DNA of 64,000 nucleotides from Omphiscola glabra (GCA_964017045.1 OZ024794.1:33387682-33451681), one strand, 5' to 3'; positions 23,446 to 34,763 are shown, numbered from the stretch's first letter. Numbers and translations are program-made. Notes: generated by a model not told the origin, from the sequence alone.

Positions 23446-24235
23446 CATAGAAATAAGTTTGAAGTAACGCACTTAATTAAAATTGCATTTATTACAACCT
23501 TCTGGAAATATTTTTTTTTCTTTTGCGCGCCTTTTCCAATTAGTGCACAATTCTGAGTATTTTATTTTGCGCGTCCATTGAACACATCGTAGCAGCCATA
23601 CACGCATACTGTACTTAGATACATATTGTTTCTGATAAAATTGACTTCTTATGTCATTCTCCCACCGACACACATACTCTCGACCGCCAAAAGTATAAAA
23701 CTCTCACAATACTATCTTGTAGTCTATGACGCAACACTCCCAAACTTTCCCCTTGGAAATCGTCTGTTAATGTATAATCCCGATCTGCTGCGATAGGGGG
23801 GGGGGGGATACATAACACAGATCAATGTACGTCCTTTAGAGAACTGCAAAAAGGGGGAACAAATATTTTGAATAGCGTTTGTGAAAATGTTAACATTTAA
23901 CTATTAACCTTTAACACCGCGTCTGTTTAACATGAAGTGACACTTGGCATAAATTAACATTTCGATCCGGCAAAGTTGACATTAGGTGTGGGTAATGCTA
24001 ACAGCCTATTTACTTCCCTTCTGTCACGTATTGATTACGTCCCTTCATTACCACGCCTTCCCCCCTCCTCCCCCCCCCCCCCCAGACCCGTCTCGGATAA
24101 CAGTTTGTTAAAGACAACGCTTACAGTGTGAAATAACATTGAAATAACCCTACATACAAGATAACAAAAAATTTAAAAAATAAAAACTTTTTCGTTCATA
24201 AATACATTTTTAATGACGCGAAAGAATTCCAACCA

Positions 24236-24577
24236 ATGAGATTTCTCATGTTCAGCTTTCATTTCCTAATGCTTTCTTCAACAACTCCGGAGCATGTTAT
24301 CAACAAAGACAAGAGCGACGGTAGCTTTGTTTTTTTTTTTGTTTTTACTTCCTTGCTTGAAACTAAGAACAGTTCGTTTTTGTTATTGTTGTTGTCGTTT
24401 TTGTTTTTTCCTTTCTTTCTTTTTTTTTTGATTTTGTTTTTGTTCATCTTTTCAGCCAAGGCTGTGACGCAAAATCTCTCCAAGTCCTCCAACAATGAGC
24501 GAGGAGACGGCGAGGGGCTTAACTCTGAACACACGGACTATATGATGAGAGAAAGTCGAAAAAATCCTCATCAATAA
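24236..24577 (+). CDS. Candidate two-exon gene for a small secreted peptide
   Basis: I do not recognise this protein; the gene model is inferred. Exon 1 (24236-24320) starts at an ATG in a fair context (ACCAATGA) and encodes a signal-peptide-like start, MRFLMFSFHFLMLSS. It ends at a GT (24321) after the first base of a codon. A 135-nt T-rich intron follows, with a strong pyrimidine tract ending in TTTTCAG (24449-24455). Exon 2 (24456-24577) resumes in matching phase with a hydrophilic, Ser/Asn/Glu-rich stretch and a stop TAA at 24575. The spliced product would be 68 residues with a 40-residue tail. The donor (GTAGCT) is weak, and I see no close poly-A signal. The intron length is divisible by three and has no stop, so an unspliced frame of 113 codons also exists. 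Confidence 0.35.
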   Translation: MRFLMFSFHFLMLSSTTPEHVINKDKSDGSFVFFFVFTSLLETKNSSFLLLLLSFLFFPFFLFFLILFLFIFSAKAVTQNLSKSSNNERGDGEGLNSEHTDYMMRESRKNPHQ

Positions 24578-24971
24578 CACTAAAAAAAAAACTGAATGAA
24601 TGTGAGGGGAGGAAGAGGGGGGGGGGGGTGTGTGGAATTTTTGATGAATACTTGTTAATGTCAAAGGCGAAGGCGAGTTGAGCCTCGTTTTGGAATTCTT
24701 TTGAAAGTGGAATCTTTGCGTGTCAGTACCGGTACCATTTTGTTATCATTTTTTTTAAAAAGTATTTAAAAAAAAAAAACTGAGTGACATAATATCAACT
24801 GAGCCCAGTTGTACCGTCAAAGGTCATTCTCATTTAAGTTTAGGATCAAAAGAATGTTTGAGATATTTCTTTTATTTCATTTTTTTTTTCTTGTATTGCA
24901 TAAGCTGAATTTTCAGAATAGACGCGTTTTCATAGTCCGTTTATTGAAGTGGTTTGAAGAGAAGGGTGGGG

Positions 24972-25160
24972 CAGTGGCGTAGCGAGCTTAACTCGCGCCC
25001 GGGGCAACATACCTTTTTAGCGCCCCCCAATACCTTTTTAGCGCCCCCCCCCTTTATTCGAAAACCATACAATATATAGTAAAATATACCATTTGGCGCC
25101 CATTTTTGAGTAGCGCCCGGGGCATGATGCCCCCCTTGCTCCCCCCTCACTACGCCACTA
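24972..25160. mobile_element. hAT-like MITE with perfect 8-bp TSD, copy 2
   Basis: Begins CAGTGGCGTAGCGAG and ends CTCACTACGCCACTA, a 15-bp terminal inverted repeat with a mutated last base. The octamer GGGTGGGG occurs exactly on both sides (24964-24971 and 25161-25168), the target duplication length of hAT elements. It is collinear with the copy at 15671. No coding capacity, so mobilisation would have needed a transposase supplied from elsewhere. Confidence 0.88.
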
Positions 25161-25168
25161 GGGTGGGG

Positions 25169-25770
25169 GAGATGGGTTGAAAACGGTTGAGAGAAATTTC
25201 TGGACTGAAATTCTTAGCACGCAACTTTGGTCTGCGGGACATCAGAAGAATGCAGACCACACGTCTGCTTCAGGCGTGCATGACTTTCACAATACGGCTA
25301 ATAAGGAGAAGAAATTCAATAAAATTTAAATGAAATGGATTGTTTGAATAGTTATTTGTCGAAAATACACACAACATGGAGTGGCATTGTGACGTGTTTA
25401 CGACGTCTTTGGCGACGGAAAAGAAATAATTCGAGAACATTCAATGATATAGAGGAGCCAGAGGCGGTGTCACTGTAGGGTTAGTGTCACCCGGTGCGGT
25501 AAACTCATAGGTCTTTCTAGATCATTCTGGCCCCTATGTTTCAGAGGGATTCGGATACTACTTTTCAGCCAAGTGCAATTTTTAAAATTTAATTCTGTTT
25601 TTTTTTCCTGTGGTTTGTTCGCCGACGAAGGCTTCCTGCTGACACGTTCGTTGTTTTGGTGCGTTCCTTTTTTTTTTCACGTTTTCCCATACTTTGTTTT
25701 ACTAATTTATTTTAGAATATATGTCCGTATATAAATTTGAATTCACTGAGTTGGCAACTTGGGGTGTCTA
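25169..25770. other. Gene-free interval
   Basis: No exon recognised. The stretch 25455-25550 (GTGTCACCCGGTGCGG, GGCCCCTATGTTT) has the flavour of a decayed MITE but I cannot define ends. Confidence 0.4.
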
Positions 25771-26192
25771 CTCAGCAAGATGTAAATCATTTCTAGACAC
25801 CACAGCAAGATGGCAATAATTTCTAATCACCACAGGAAGATGACGATCATTTCTAATCTTCCCATGAAGATGACAATCATTTCTAATCACCACAGGAAGA
25901 TGGCAATCATATTCGAATCACCACAGCAAGAGAGCAATCATTTTTAATCACCACAGCAAGATGGCAACCATTTCTAATTACCACAGCAAGATGGAAATCA
26001 TTTTTAATCACCACAGCAAGATGGCAACCATTTCTAATCACCACAGCAAGATGGCAACCATTTCTAATTACCACAGCAAGATGGAAATCATTTTTAATCA
26101 CCACAGCAAGATGGCAACCATTTCTAATCACCACAGCAAGATGGCAACCATTTCTAATCACCACAGCAAGATGGCAATCATTTCTAATCCAC
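25771..26192 (+). repeat. 30-bp minisatellite, frame-preserving
   Basis: About fourteen copies of a 30-bp unit containing CCACAGCAAGATGGCAATCA and TTTCTAATCA. Because 30 is a multiple of three, both strands stay open and give decapeptide repeats (NHHSKMATIS on plus, HLAVVIRNGC on minus). A three-unit pattern (GGAAAT/GGCAAC/GGCAAC) recurs, showing a 90-bp higher-order step. No splice sites or start context suggest coding. Confidence 0.93.
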
Positions 26193-26524
26193 ACGCAGGA
26201 AGAATCAGTTTTTGTCAAATTTTCTTGATCTTAAAACAGAAAAAAAACTATAGGACAACTAGTATTTTTTATTTTTTAATTTTTTTTTTAAAGTAATCTA
26301 AATTCTTCCAGCGTTTCAGAAGTGGGAGCCTTAAGCAGATCATGCACGGGGAACAACTTCTCTATTAGAAATGGCGAGTTGTGCAACTTGAAACGTTAGG
26401 CGGACGGGATAAAAGTTTTCTCATCCATGCAGTTTCCCCAAATTGAAAGATTGATCACACAACACGTTGTAGCAGGCTGAGGTTGTTGTTTTGTGGTGAT
26501 TTTTTTAAGTGTGTTGGGGGGATA
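26193..26524. other. Gene-free interval
   Basis: No exon or repeat recognised. Confidence 0.5.
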
Positions 26525-27010
26525 GGGTGAGGTTTTAGGGGTGGGGATATGCCGATGTTTTAGTAAGGAGAGCAGCCCGCAGTTTTGGGCGTGGGAGGAG
26601 GCCGAGGTTTTGAGGGTGGGAGGGGGCCGAGGTTTTGGGGGTGGGAGGAGGCCGAGGTTTTGGGGGGTGGGAGGAGGCCGAGGTTTTGGGGGTGGGAGGA
26701 GGCCGAGGTTTTGGGGGTGGGAGGAGGCCGAGGTTTTGGGGGTGGGAGGAGGCCGAGGTTTTGGGGGTGGGGGGAGGCCGAGGTTTTGGTGGTGGGAGGA
26801 GGCCGAGGTTTTGGGGGTGGGAGGAGGCCGATGTTTTGGGGGTGGGAGGAGGCCGAGGTTTTGGGGGTGGGAGGAGGCCGAGGTTTTGGGGACTGGGGGA
26901 GTCCGATGTTTTTGTTTTTTTTGGGGGAGGGGGGGGGGAGATTGCTGAAATTTTGAGGTTCGAGGGAGGCCGAGTATTGAGGGTGGAAGGAGGCTAAGAT
27001 TTTTGGGGTG
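26525..27010 (+). repeat. 25-bp G-rich minisatellite
   Basis: About eighteen copies of a 25-bp unit containing GGTGGGAGGAGGCCGAGGTT followed by TTGGG. The edges are diverged, the core (26580-26890) nearly perfect. The G-rich strand is plus. Pro/Ser/Leu frames on minus (216 codons) and Gly/Trp/Arg frames on plus overlap and are artefacts. Confidence 0.94.
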
Positions 27011-27179
27011 TTGGAAAGGGGAACACATCTGTGGTGCTCTATACAAAAAAAAAGCAGATTTGCTAACTTTTCCCCGAGGCCTTCACAAAAACTCTAACCC
27101 GTTTTAAGGACAGTTAATGAATTGACAACATCGTGACACTTGGCAGAGATATCGGATATCATAGAGGAAAGAAATGGGT

Positions 27180-27670
27180 TAGAGAGTAGAGAGAGGGTAA
27201 AGAGATGTAGAGAGAGAGGATAGAGAGAGGGTGGAATGAGGGTAGAGAGGGCGGAAAAGGGGGTAGAGAGACGGTAGAAAAGGGGTATAAAGAGGTAAGA
27301 AAGAGGGTAGAGCGATAATAGAGCGAAGACAGTGGTTAGAGAGAGGGTAGAGAGGGCGGAAAAGGTGGGTAGAGAAACGGTAGAAAAGGGGTATAAAGAG
27401 GTAAGAAAGAGGGTAGAGGGATAATAGAGCGAAGACAGTGGTTAGAGGAAGGGTTAAGAGTGGGTTGAGAGAGAGAAAGCATAGATAGAGAGGATAGAGA
27501 GAGAGGGTAGAGCGAGTAGAGAGAGGGTAGAGCGAGTAGAGAGAGGGTAGAGCGAGTAGAGAGAGAGCATAGATAGAGAGGATAGAGAGAGAGGGTAGAG
27601 CGATTAGAGAGAGGGTAGAGCGAGTAGAGAGAGGGTAGAGCGAGTAGAGAGAGAGAGTAGAAAGAAAGAG
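27180..27670 (+). repeat. Polypurine array GAGAGGGTAGAGCGAGTA
   Basis: Almost pure purine plus strand. Left half: two adjacent copies of a segment of about 106 bp (27234-27340 and 27341-27446) sharing GGCGGAAAAGG, GGTATAAAGAGGTAAGAAAG and ATAATAGAGCGAAGACAG. Right half: short units of GAGAGGGTAGAGCGAGTA. A polypurine tract of this length could form a triplex. Confidence 0.9.
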
Positions 27671-27958
27671 ATACTAATTTAAAAACCACAACGTGTGGGT
27701 GAAGGTTGGTATGATTTTGTTTGTTTGCTTGTGCGTACCAATATGAATGGACTTGTCTTTTTGTTCTTACCCCCTAACCTTGTTTGTTTTTTGTATGTTA
27801 TGTTGTGGACAGACATTTAAAATACAAACATTTTTTTAAAAAATGCAATACGTGTCAAAGGTCAACTCATGTAGCGGTAAAGTAATTTTGAAACAAACAC
27901 GAAGAAATGAATTCTCTCATCAGCAATTACAATCTATATAACCTTTACCCATTACAAA

Positions 27959-28010
27959 CAGTGGTTCTCAGCCTTCCCAATGTCCCGACCCACAGCTTGA
28001 GAACCGCCGC
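27959..28010. mobile_element. 52-bp internally deleted hAT-like MITE with TSD
   Basis: Starts CAGTGGTTCTCAGCC and ends CTTGAGAACCGCCGC, with almost nothing between the two inverted ends. The octamer ATTACAAA flanks it exactly (27951-27958 and 28011-28018). It belongs to the 9009/14139 family by its ends; nearly the whole interior is missing. Confidence 0.8.
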
Positions 28011-28018
28011 ATTACAAA

Positions 28019-28742
28019 TGTACTTTTTAAAAACTACAACAACATTATGTCTTTTTACTTAATAATTTTTTTTTAAAAAGTGATTTTGATCTCTTACCCG
28101 CGTCAACGAGGTGCACTTCTGGCGATAGTTTCTATACCGATAGTGTGCATTTTTTAAAAGCACTTTTTTAAACAAGTGAATTTATTTTAATTGTATGCTA
28201 GAGCGCATGGAAAACATTCAATGTGTTTGGAAAATGTAAATAATAATAAAAAATCAAGAACAAAAAAACTGTTTATCCGTGTTGGTTATTTAAAAGATAG
28301 TTATTTCTAAAATCAAATTCTCTTGTACTCAAGTCATTTCCTGAATCTCAACAGCCCCATTAAATTGAATTTTAAATGACTTCATTAAATCGGTTTTCTA
28401 CAAATGTCTGGTTTATACCGTTCAGCTCATTGAAGGAATAACGGTCCTGGTAACATGAATGTGTTTAAACAGGAAGTTGAACATAATTCAGGACATAAAT
28501 CGCGCGCGCCCCCCCCCCCCCCCCCCCCGTTTACCAAACCCCCACCAAATAAAAAAAAAATTATAATAACATAATATTGATTACGATTTACGCTGGCGAG
28601 TAGCTGCAGCTCAAGTACACCGCAAAAATCATGAGTTCCGTCACACTTAGGTAAGGTTTATTAGATGAATGGAATGGGATTATTTTGATTGAAAACATTT
28701 CTTTAGTTTCTTCTATAAGTGTTCTTTACTACACGTCCAATT
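28019..28742. other. Gene-free AT-rich interval
   Basis: No exon recognised. A C run of about 19 bases lies at 28510-28528 directly after CGCGCGCG. Confidence 0.5.
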
Positions 28743-29231
28743 ACAGCTCACCGTAATTCTACATACAGCTCACCGTAATTCTACATACAGCTCACCGTAA
28801 TTCTACAAACAGCTCACCGTAATTCTACATACAGCTCACCGTGATTCCACATACAGCTCACCGTAAATCCACATACAGCTCACCGTAATTCCACATACAG
28901 CTCACCGTAATTCTACATACAGCTCACCGTAATTCTACATACAGCTCACCGTAGTTCCACATACAGCTCACCGTAATTCTACATACAGCTCACCGTAATT
29001 CTACATACAGCTCACCACAATTCTACATACAGCTCACCATAATTCTACATACAGCTCACCGTAATTCCACATACAGCTCACCGTAATTCTACATACAGCT
29101 CACCGTAGTTCTACATACAGCTCACCGTAATTCTACATACAGCTCACCGTGATTCTACATACAGCTCACCGTAATTCTACATACAGCTCACCGTAATTCT
29201 ACATACAGCTCACCATAATTCTACATACTAC
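28743..29231 (+). repeat. 22-bp minisatellite
   Basis: About 22 copies of a 22-bp unit containing CAGCTCACCGTAATTCTACA. Variants (ATTCC, GTGATT, GTAGTT, CACAATT) are scattered. Confidence 0.96.
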
Positions 29232-29368
29232 TATAAAGAATAACACGAAAGAACAAGAACAACTCAGAAGAAAAAAAATATACAAACTAAAATCTGTCGT
29301 ACACAGGTCCACCATTTTCTTAATTCTGGAGATTTTGAAAAATAAAATAAAAATAAATATGTACTCAC

Positions 29369-29468
29369 CATTGGTCCTACCCATGACAGGGAGTGGAGGG
29401 GCGCTCAGCAAAATCCAAGTAAGGGAGCAGAAGTTTATGAATATCCACCCGGCGGTTGTGCAGGGCAT
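29369..29468 (-). CDS. Candidate first coding exon, signal-peptide-like
   Basis: Product unknown; only this exon is proposed. Read on minus, an ATG at 29468 opens 33 codons. They start MPCTTAG, continue with a hydrophobic core (WIFINFCSLTWILLS), then APPLPVMGRTN, and end at a textbook donor: ATG|GTGAGTAC (exon end 29369, phase 1). The core would suit a signal peptide or signal anchor, although no basic residue precedes it. Upstream on the same strand are a TATA-like box and a GC box, so this could be a promoter-proximal exon with about 110 nt of 5' UTR. I found no matching downstream exon in the window; a 22-bp array begins only 140 bp further on. Confidence 0.3.
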
Positions 29469-29606
29469 GACTGGCGTGTCCTGGAAACAAGCATGTCGTC
29501 CTGGGGGGGAACCAGTTGTTGGATTCCTGGCTCGCAGTGTCCACCGCCGGCAGCAAGCGGTTGTTGGGGGGTACCTGTCCTTATAAAATGACCAGTGGTC
29601 AGTGAA

Positions 29607-29627
29607 TATATACCCAAAAAGGGCGGG
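29607..29627 (-). promoter_or_regulatory. Possible core promoter: GC box and TATA box
   Basis: On minus, CCCGCCC (29621-29627) is followed by TATATA (29607-29612). The distance to the ATG at 29468 leaves room for a start site near 29580. Inferred from motif spacing only. Confidence 0.3.
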
Positions 29628-30117
29628 TTCACGATGAGTTTCCGATAAGACCCGGAGAGCGGAAGTCTTCGTTGTGATACACAGACGTTAAAAAAAAAAA
29701 AGGTCACGAGATTTAGAATGAGTTGATTATTGCTTCAGTGCCAATATGGAGGAGTGCAGGCTGGGAGGAAATTTCAGTGTTTGATTAGATCAAATAAAAT
29801 CACACTCTGATATTACAAACACAGATGTGAAATTTTAAAAACCCCAGTGTTAGAGAATACAATGACGTGACAAAAATATCGCACAATAAAACCTACACCT
29901 AATATAAAGTATACATATTTCTTTTTTTCAATTATTTTTGTTTCTACAGACGTCTGCACGTAATGATGATAAGGTCACCACCTTGCTTCAACCACCGATT
30001 AGAAACATTGTGGAAACACACTGGTCTTTCGTTACAGGCTAAAACTGACGTTTCATCAACTTTGTTTTTTTTTTAAATAAAAGAATTAAAAATAATTAAC
30101 TTCCTGAAAAAAAGCAG
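29628..30117. other. Gene-free interval
   Basis: No exon or repeat recognised. Confidence 0.5.
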
Positions 30118-30320
30118 AGTATCAAAGTTCAGACACCTTCCAGACGCCTTCAGACACCTTTGACACCTTCCAGACACCATCCAGAACCATTGATACAACA
30201 GCTGAATTAACCAGCCAACGTGAAAAATCAACGTATCAAAGTTCATGCACCCTCAGACACCTTCCACACACCATCCAGAACCAATGATACAGCAGCTGAA
30301 TTAACCAGACAACGAGGAGT
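30118..30320 (+). repeat. Two-copy tandem duplication with short internal repeats
   Basis: Two copies of about 85-105 bp share ATCCAGAACCA.TGATACA, CAGCTGAATTAACCAG and CAACG. Inside each, CAGACACCTTCCA-like 12-13-bp motifs repeat; the first copy has more of them than the second. Confidence 0.8.
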
Positions 30321-30634
30321 TCATATCCACCACCCACATAAAGATAATAAAAATTTTGATAAGAAAAGAAAAACAAAACAAAATATCTTATTAGAGACAA
30401 CGGGGAAAACTCCGTAAAAATTTTTCGGACAACAAAATGTTTTTTTTTGGTTTTTTTTTTTAAAAATTCCCATTAAAAAAACAAGGGATTCGTTTAATGG
30501 GGAATCGCTCCACGGATTGAGAACTGCAACTTTTGGCAGACACAATTTTTTAAACTGTAGACCCTGGCTTGCTTTAGAAATTGGTTCGATATCCATTTAT
30601 ATCCCTTTGCCCCCTCCCCCCCCCAACCCTCGTC

Positions 30635-31033
30635 CTAACCGAACAACTTCAACTTTTTAGCCCCGGTATCCACCTCTGCGCCGATTGCAGCTTTGTGCCA
30701 GGTTCCTACCCCAGTCCCCCCCCCCACACCCCCAATCCCGAAATCCCACCAACCCTCGTGTTTAACTATCTCCAGGTTGATGTTAAGGAAAACAAAAAAC
30801 AAGAAAACAAAAAAAAAATTAACAGAGATTACGTTAGCAGAGAACTTCGTTAAGATGTCATTATAAGCTTGGGCAGAGACAGGAAACATGGAGTCGGTCA
30901 GCTGTGGATTGCGAACGTTTGTTAAAAATAAAATTTGGACATTTTTAAATTGTCCTGGCTTTACAATCCCCCAAGTTGAGTTGTCTGCCCCGTTCTTGGC
31001 GTAAATCATCCATGGCAAGGTCGTCACACGCAA
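30635..31033 (-). pseudogene. Possible coding remnant or exon, unidentified
   Basis: The minus-strand frame from about 31033 to 30830 reads like ordinary protein (PWMIYAKNGADNSTWG, then FLTNVRNPQLTDSMFPV) before running into a T-rich stretch and then low-complexity Gly/Val sequence. A possible donor GTAATC follows FSAN. I do not recognise the family, the acceptor side is unclear, and the frame may be open by chance. Confidence 0.15.
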
Positions 31034-31409
31034 AAAAATAAATAAATAAGTAAATCATTTTTTAAAACATTTTTTAAAAAGGTCTTTTTTTTTGGGGGGG
31101 GGGGGGGGTGTTATTTTCGATAAGTTCTTTCCAAGCTCATCCCCATGAACCCCAGTCTGTCGTAACGCCCTCTTCCATCGACACTGCCAGACCCCACCCC
31201 CCTTCCTCCCCTCACCGCCCGTTCTGTCACTAAACACATTTGAATGTATGTTACACGACCTCCTCAGGTAACGCTTAGACTACCCAAGACAGTGCAGAGC
31301 AGAGTTGTGGTCACGAACGTGAAGGGAAGTCTTTTGTTCATGATGGTCTCACGGGAAACCTTTTTTAAAAAAAAACACAATTAGTTCAGTGGCGTTTCAC
31401 GATGAAGCA

Positions 31410-32046
31410 CCCACCACACATGTGGCATACCACACATGTCTTGGAAAGTTGATCTCCCACCACACATGTGGCATACCACACAGGTCTTGGAAAGTTGATC
31501 TCCGACCACCACACATGTGGCATACCACACATGCCTTGGAAAGTTGATCTCCGACCACCACACATGTTGCATACCACACACGACTTGGAAATTTGATCTC
31601 CGACCACCACACATGTGGCATAGCCCACACGACTTGGAAAGTAGATCTCCGACCACCACACATGTTGAACACCACACATGTCTTGGAAAGTTGATCTCCG
31701 ACCACCACACATGTTGCACACCACACACGTCTTGGAAAGTAGATCTCTGACCACCACACATGTTGAACACCACACATGTCTTGGAAAGTTGATCTCCGAC
31801 CACCACACATGTGGCATACCACACATGTCTTGGAAAGTAGATCTTCGACCACCACACATGTGGCACAACACACATGTCTTGGAAAGTTGATCTCCGACCA
31901 CCACAGATATTGCATACCACACACGACTTGGAAAGTGGATCTCCGACCACCACACATGTGGCATAGCACACACGACTTGGAAAGTTGATCTCCGACCACC
32001 ACACATGTGGCACACCACACATGTCTTGGAAAGTTGATCTCCGACC
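31410..32046 (+). repeat. 49-bp minisatellite, open in all three minus frames
   Basis: Thirteen copies of a 49-bp unit with CTTGGAAAGTTGATCTCCGA and CCACCACACATGTGGCAT. Period 49 is one more than a multiple of three, and no frame of the minus-strand unit has a stop. Three overlapping frames of 207-239 codons therefore give the same Cys/His/Trp-rich peptide cyclically shifted. This is a structural by-product of the array. Confidence 0.95.
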
Positions 32047-32309
32047 ATATGCATTCTGAAGTAAAATATGTGATTTTTTTCTAACCCTTTCCCACCCCAC
32101 AAAAAAAGCTTCTTTTATTCAGTCTTCTTGAGTCGAATAGGGAGCCAATAATTTAAAGATGAAAACGAACACGGGCGGTTGGATAAATGTGGCAGGAAAA
32201 CCCCCCCCCCCCCCCTCTCCCTCTTTTTTTTAAATTTATTAAAATATTATGCACAGTTGAAATTCTAGGCCGAAAATATATAATGAACAATTGAATATTT
32301 CACCACCAT

Positions 32310-32449
32310 CGACTTATACCGACCACATTTAAACCGACCACATTAATGCCGACCGCATTTATGCCGACCGCATTTATGCCGACCGCATTTATGCCGACCG
32401 CATTTATGCCGACCGCATTTATACCGATCACATTTATACCGACCACATT
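32310..32449 (+). repeat. 15-bp minisatellite
   Basis: About nine copies of ATGCCGACCGCATTT, with ATACCGACCACATTT variants at both ends and pure units in the middle. Confidence 0.93.
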
Positions 32450-32679
32450 TTCCCACTAACATAGTTTTGATGTTTGACCCAATAGGGTTTCCATTCTCTG
32501 GCCCAACAAGGTCCCTTATTAACACTCCATTTGAAACCCCAAAGACTACACAGCACTGTTGAAAGTTATCCCTTGTAGCCCTTCATGCTGGGACTTCTTG
32601 TAGTCTAACTACATGGAGCATTTAAGTAACAGCCTCTCAGGCGACAAGCGTCTGGAGCAGTCCGACTTCATTACTCATC

Positions 32680-33045
32680 GAGATGGACATGGCACTACGA
32701 GCGGCTGGACAGAGGGACACAGCACTGTGAGCAACTGGACAGATGGACACGCCACTTTGAGCAACTAGACAGAGAGACACGGCACTGTAAGTGACTGGAC
32801 AGAGGGAGACGTAACTGAGCGCGACTGGACAGAGGGACACGGCATTGCGAGCGACTGGACAGAGGGACACGGTACTGTGAGTAAATGGCACAAAGGGACA
32901 TGCCACTCTGAGCAACTGGACAGAGGGTCACGGCACTGTGATCGACTGGACAGAGGGACACGGCACTGTGATCGCTGGACGAGGGACATGGCTCTGAGAG
33001 TGGCTGGACAGGGGGACATCACAGCACTGTGAGAGGCTCATGGAC
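32680..33045 (+). repeat. 30-bp minisatellite, degenerate
   Basis: About twelve diverged copies of a 30-bp unit containing GACTGGACAGAGGGACACGG and CACTGT. Minus-strand frames (SLCPVA-type repeats) are a by-product. Confidence 0.9.
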
Positions 33046-33996
33046 ATAGCCATTGGTAGTTGGTGGGTTAAAGACAATACATCTCAGTGCCAGCAGACTC
33101 CCCGGGATAAGACTGGAGCTTTCTACCAGAAGAAGACACCAGGGGATCTGCTACTGCCTGTTGGAGGGTGGAGAGGGGGGCACGTGCATGGGGTTTATGG
33201 GTGGTGGAATAGCGGACGGTCCCCGGCGGCACTTGTTTTTGGGGGCGGCTTTTTCTTATACGCTTTATACAACTTATTTACATGTGCATTATCTTAGCGA
33301 ATTGTTGTTTTCGGGAAAAAGGGTTGGCAAAATAAAAATCCTATCTGTGCGTAACAGACTCTTAGTTACACCCACTGCCCCCTCCCCCTTTTTTCACGTG
33401 CGTCACAGACTATTAGTTACTCCACTGCTGAAGCGAAATTTCCAAAATGTCTTTTTTTTCCCTAAATAAATGGAACATTACCAACAAATAAATACCAACA
33501 AACAAATAGCAAAAATAAAATAAAAATATAGTAATAGACAAGTTAAAACTGTAATACGCATTTAAAAGAGAAAAAGACTGTTTGTATCATGAAAATGACT
33601 ATCTGTATCATGAGGAAAAAGTAAATATGTATCAATCATGAAAATGATAATCTGTATCATGAAAAAACGACTATCTGAATCTTAATAGATTCAGAATCTC
33701 CCCTCCACCCCCCTCGGGGTCATTTCTTAAGCCCGTGGATCACTCATGAACCAAAAAAAAAAAAAAAAAACACTACCGGCTCTGTACGCATGGCTAACCA
33801 CGTCTCAGAGAATGGCTCTCTTGTTCGATGTGAGTGTCGTTGACTGCAACCTTTCATAAGGTCATTTAATTTTATATTTTTAAAATCTAGTTTATCGATC
33901 AAGGAATTTAGCGAAGGAACCGGTGTTCCGGTAGTCACAATTTTAAACACCGAAGCGGGAAGCTGTGACGTGCACTGTTAACTTTCTTTGGTTTCA
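33046..33996. other. Interval without a supported gene
   Basis: 33053-33300 is GC-richer and open on plus but without recognisable domains. Two copies of a sequence containing CAGACT.TTAGTTAC lie at 33347-33428. A degenerate 26-bp repeat (CTATCTGTATCATGAAAA) lies at 33570-33685. Confidence 0.5.
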
Positions 33997-34484
33997 AGAA
34001 CCCATTGGGCAGCGGTTCACGAACCCATTGAGCAGCGGTTCACAAGCCCATTGAGCAGCGGTTCACAAGCCCATTGAGCAGCTGTTCACGAACCCATTGA
34101 GCAGCGGTTCACAAGCCCATTGAGCAGCTGTTCACGAACCCATTGAGCAGCGGTTCACAAGCCCATTGAGCAGCTGTTCACGAACCCATTGAGCAGCGGT
34201 TCACGAACCCATTGAGCAGCGGTTCACAAGCCCATTGAGCAGCGGTTCACAAGCCCATTGAGCAGCTGTTCACAAGCCCATTGAGCAGCGGTTCACGAAC
34301 CCATTGAGCAGCGGTTCACAAACCCATTGAGCAGCGGTTCACAAGCCCATTGAGCAGCTGTTCACAAGCCCATTGAGCAGCTGTTCACAAGCCCATTGAG
34401 CAGCGGTTCACAAGCCCATTGAGCAGCGGTTCACAAGCCCATTGAGCAGCGGTTCACGAGCCCATTGAGCAGCGGTTCACGAAC
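33997..34484 (+). repeat. 23-bp minisatellite
   Basis: About 21 copies of a 23-bp unit containing CCCATTGAGCAGCGGTTCAC. Two variable sites segregate (GCGG/GCTG and AAG/GAA), in short repeated combinations. Confidence 0.96.
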
Positions 34485-34763
34485 GAATTTTTAAACATTT
34501 TTTTTTAAAATCACGTAACCTTTAAATAGACTCATATATATGAGTAACCCCAACCCCTCCATTATTTCCCCCCCCCCCCCTTTACTCCCACTTATCTCAA
34601 AATGGTCTAATTTTTTCCTATTAGAATGAAATGAAGCTCATAAAGCTAGTGGCGTTTCAAGCCATTTATTATTTTCTATTTTACAAGTTATCTTAATTTT
34701 AAAAGAAAAACACTACAAACAACGTCACTACAACTTATCTCCAAATACATATTGCAATGTCAT

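Noticed and set aside
26396..27046. 216-codon Pro-rich frame on minus
   Set aside because: Product of the 25-bp G-rich array; all frames are open and no signal peptide or splice site fits.
31381..32102. Three overlapping minus-strand frames of 207-239 codons rich in Cys, His and Trp, zinc-finger-like at a glance
   Set aside because: The 49-bp unit has no stop in any frame, so the same peptide appears cyclically shifted in all three frames. Cys/His spacing is not that of a known finger.
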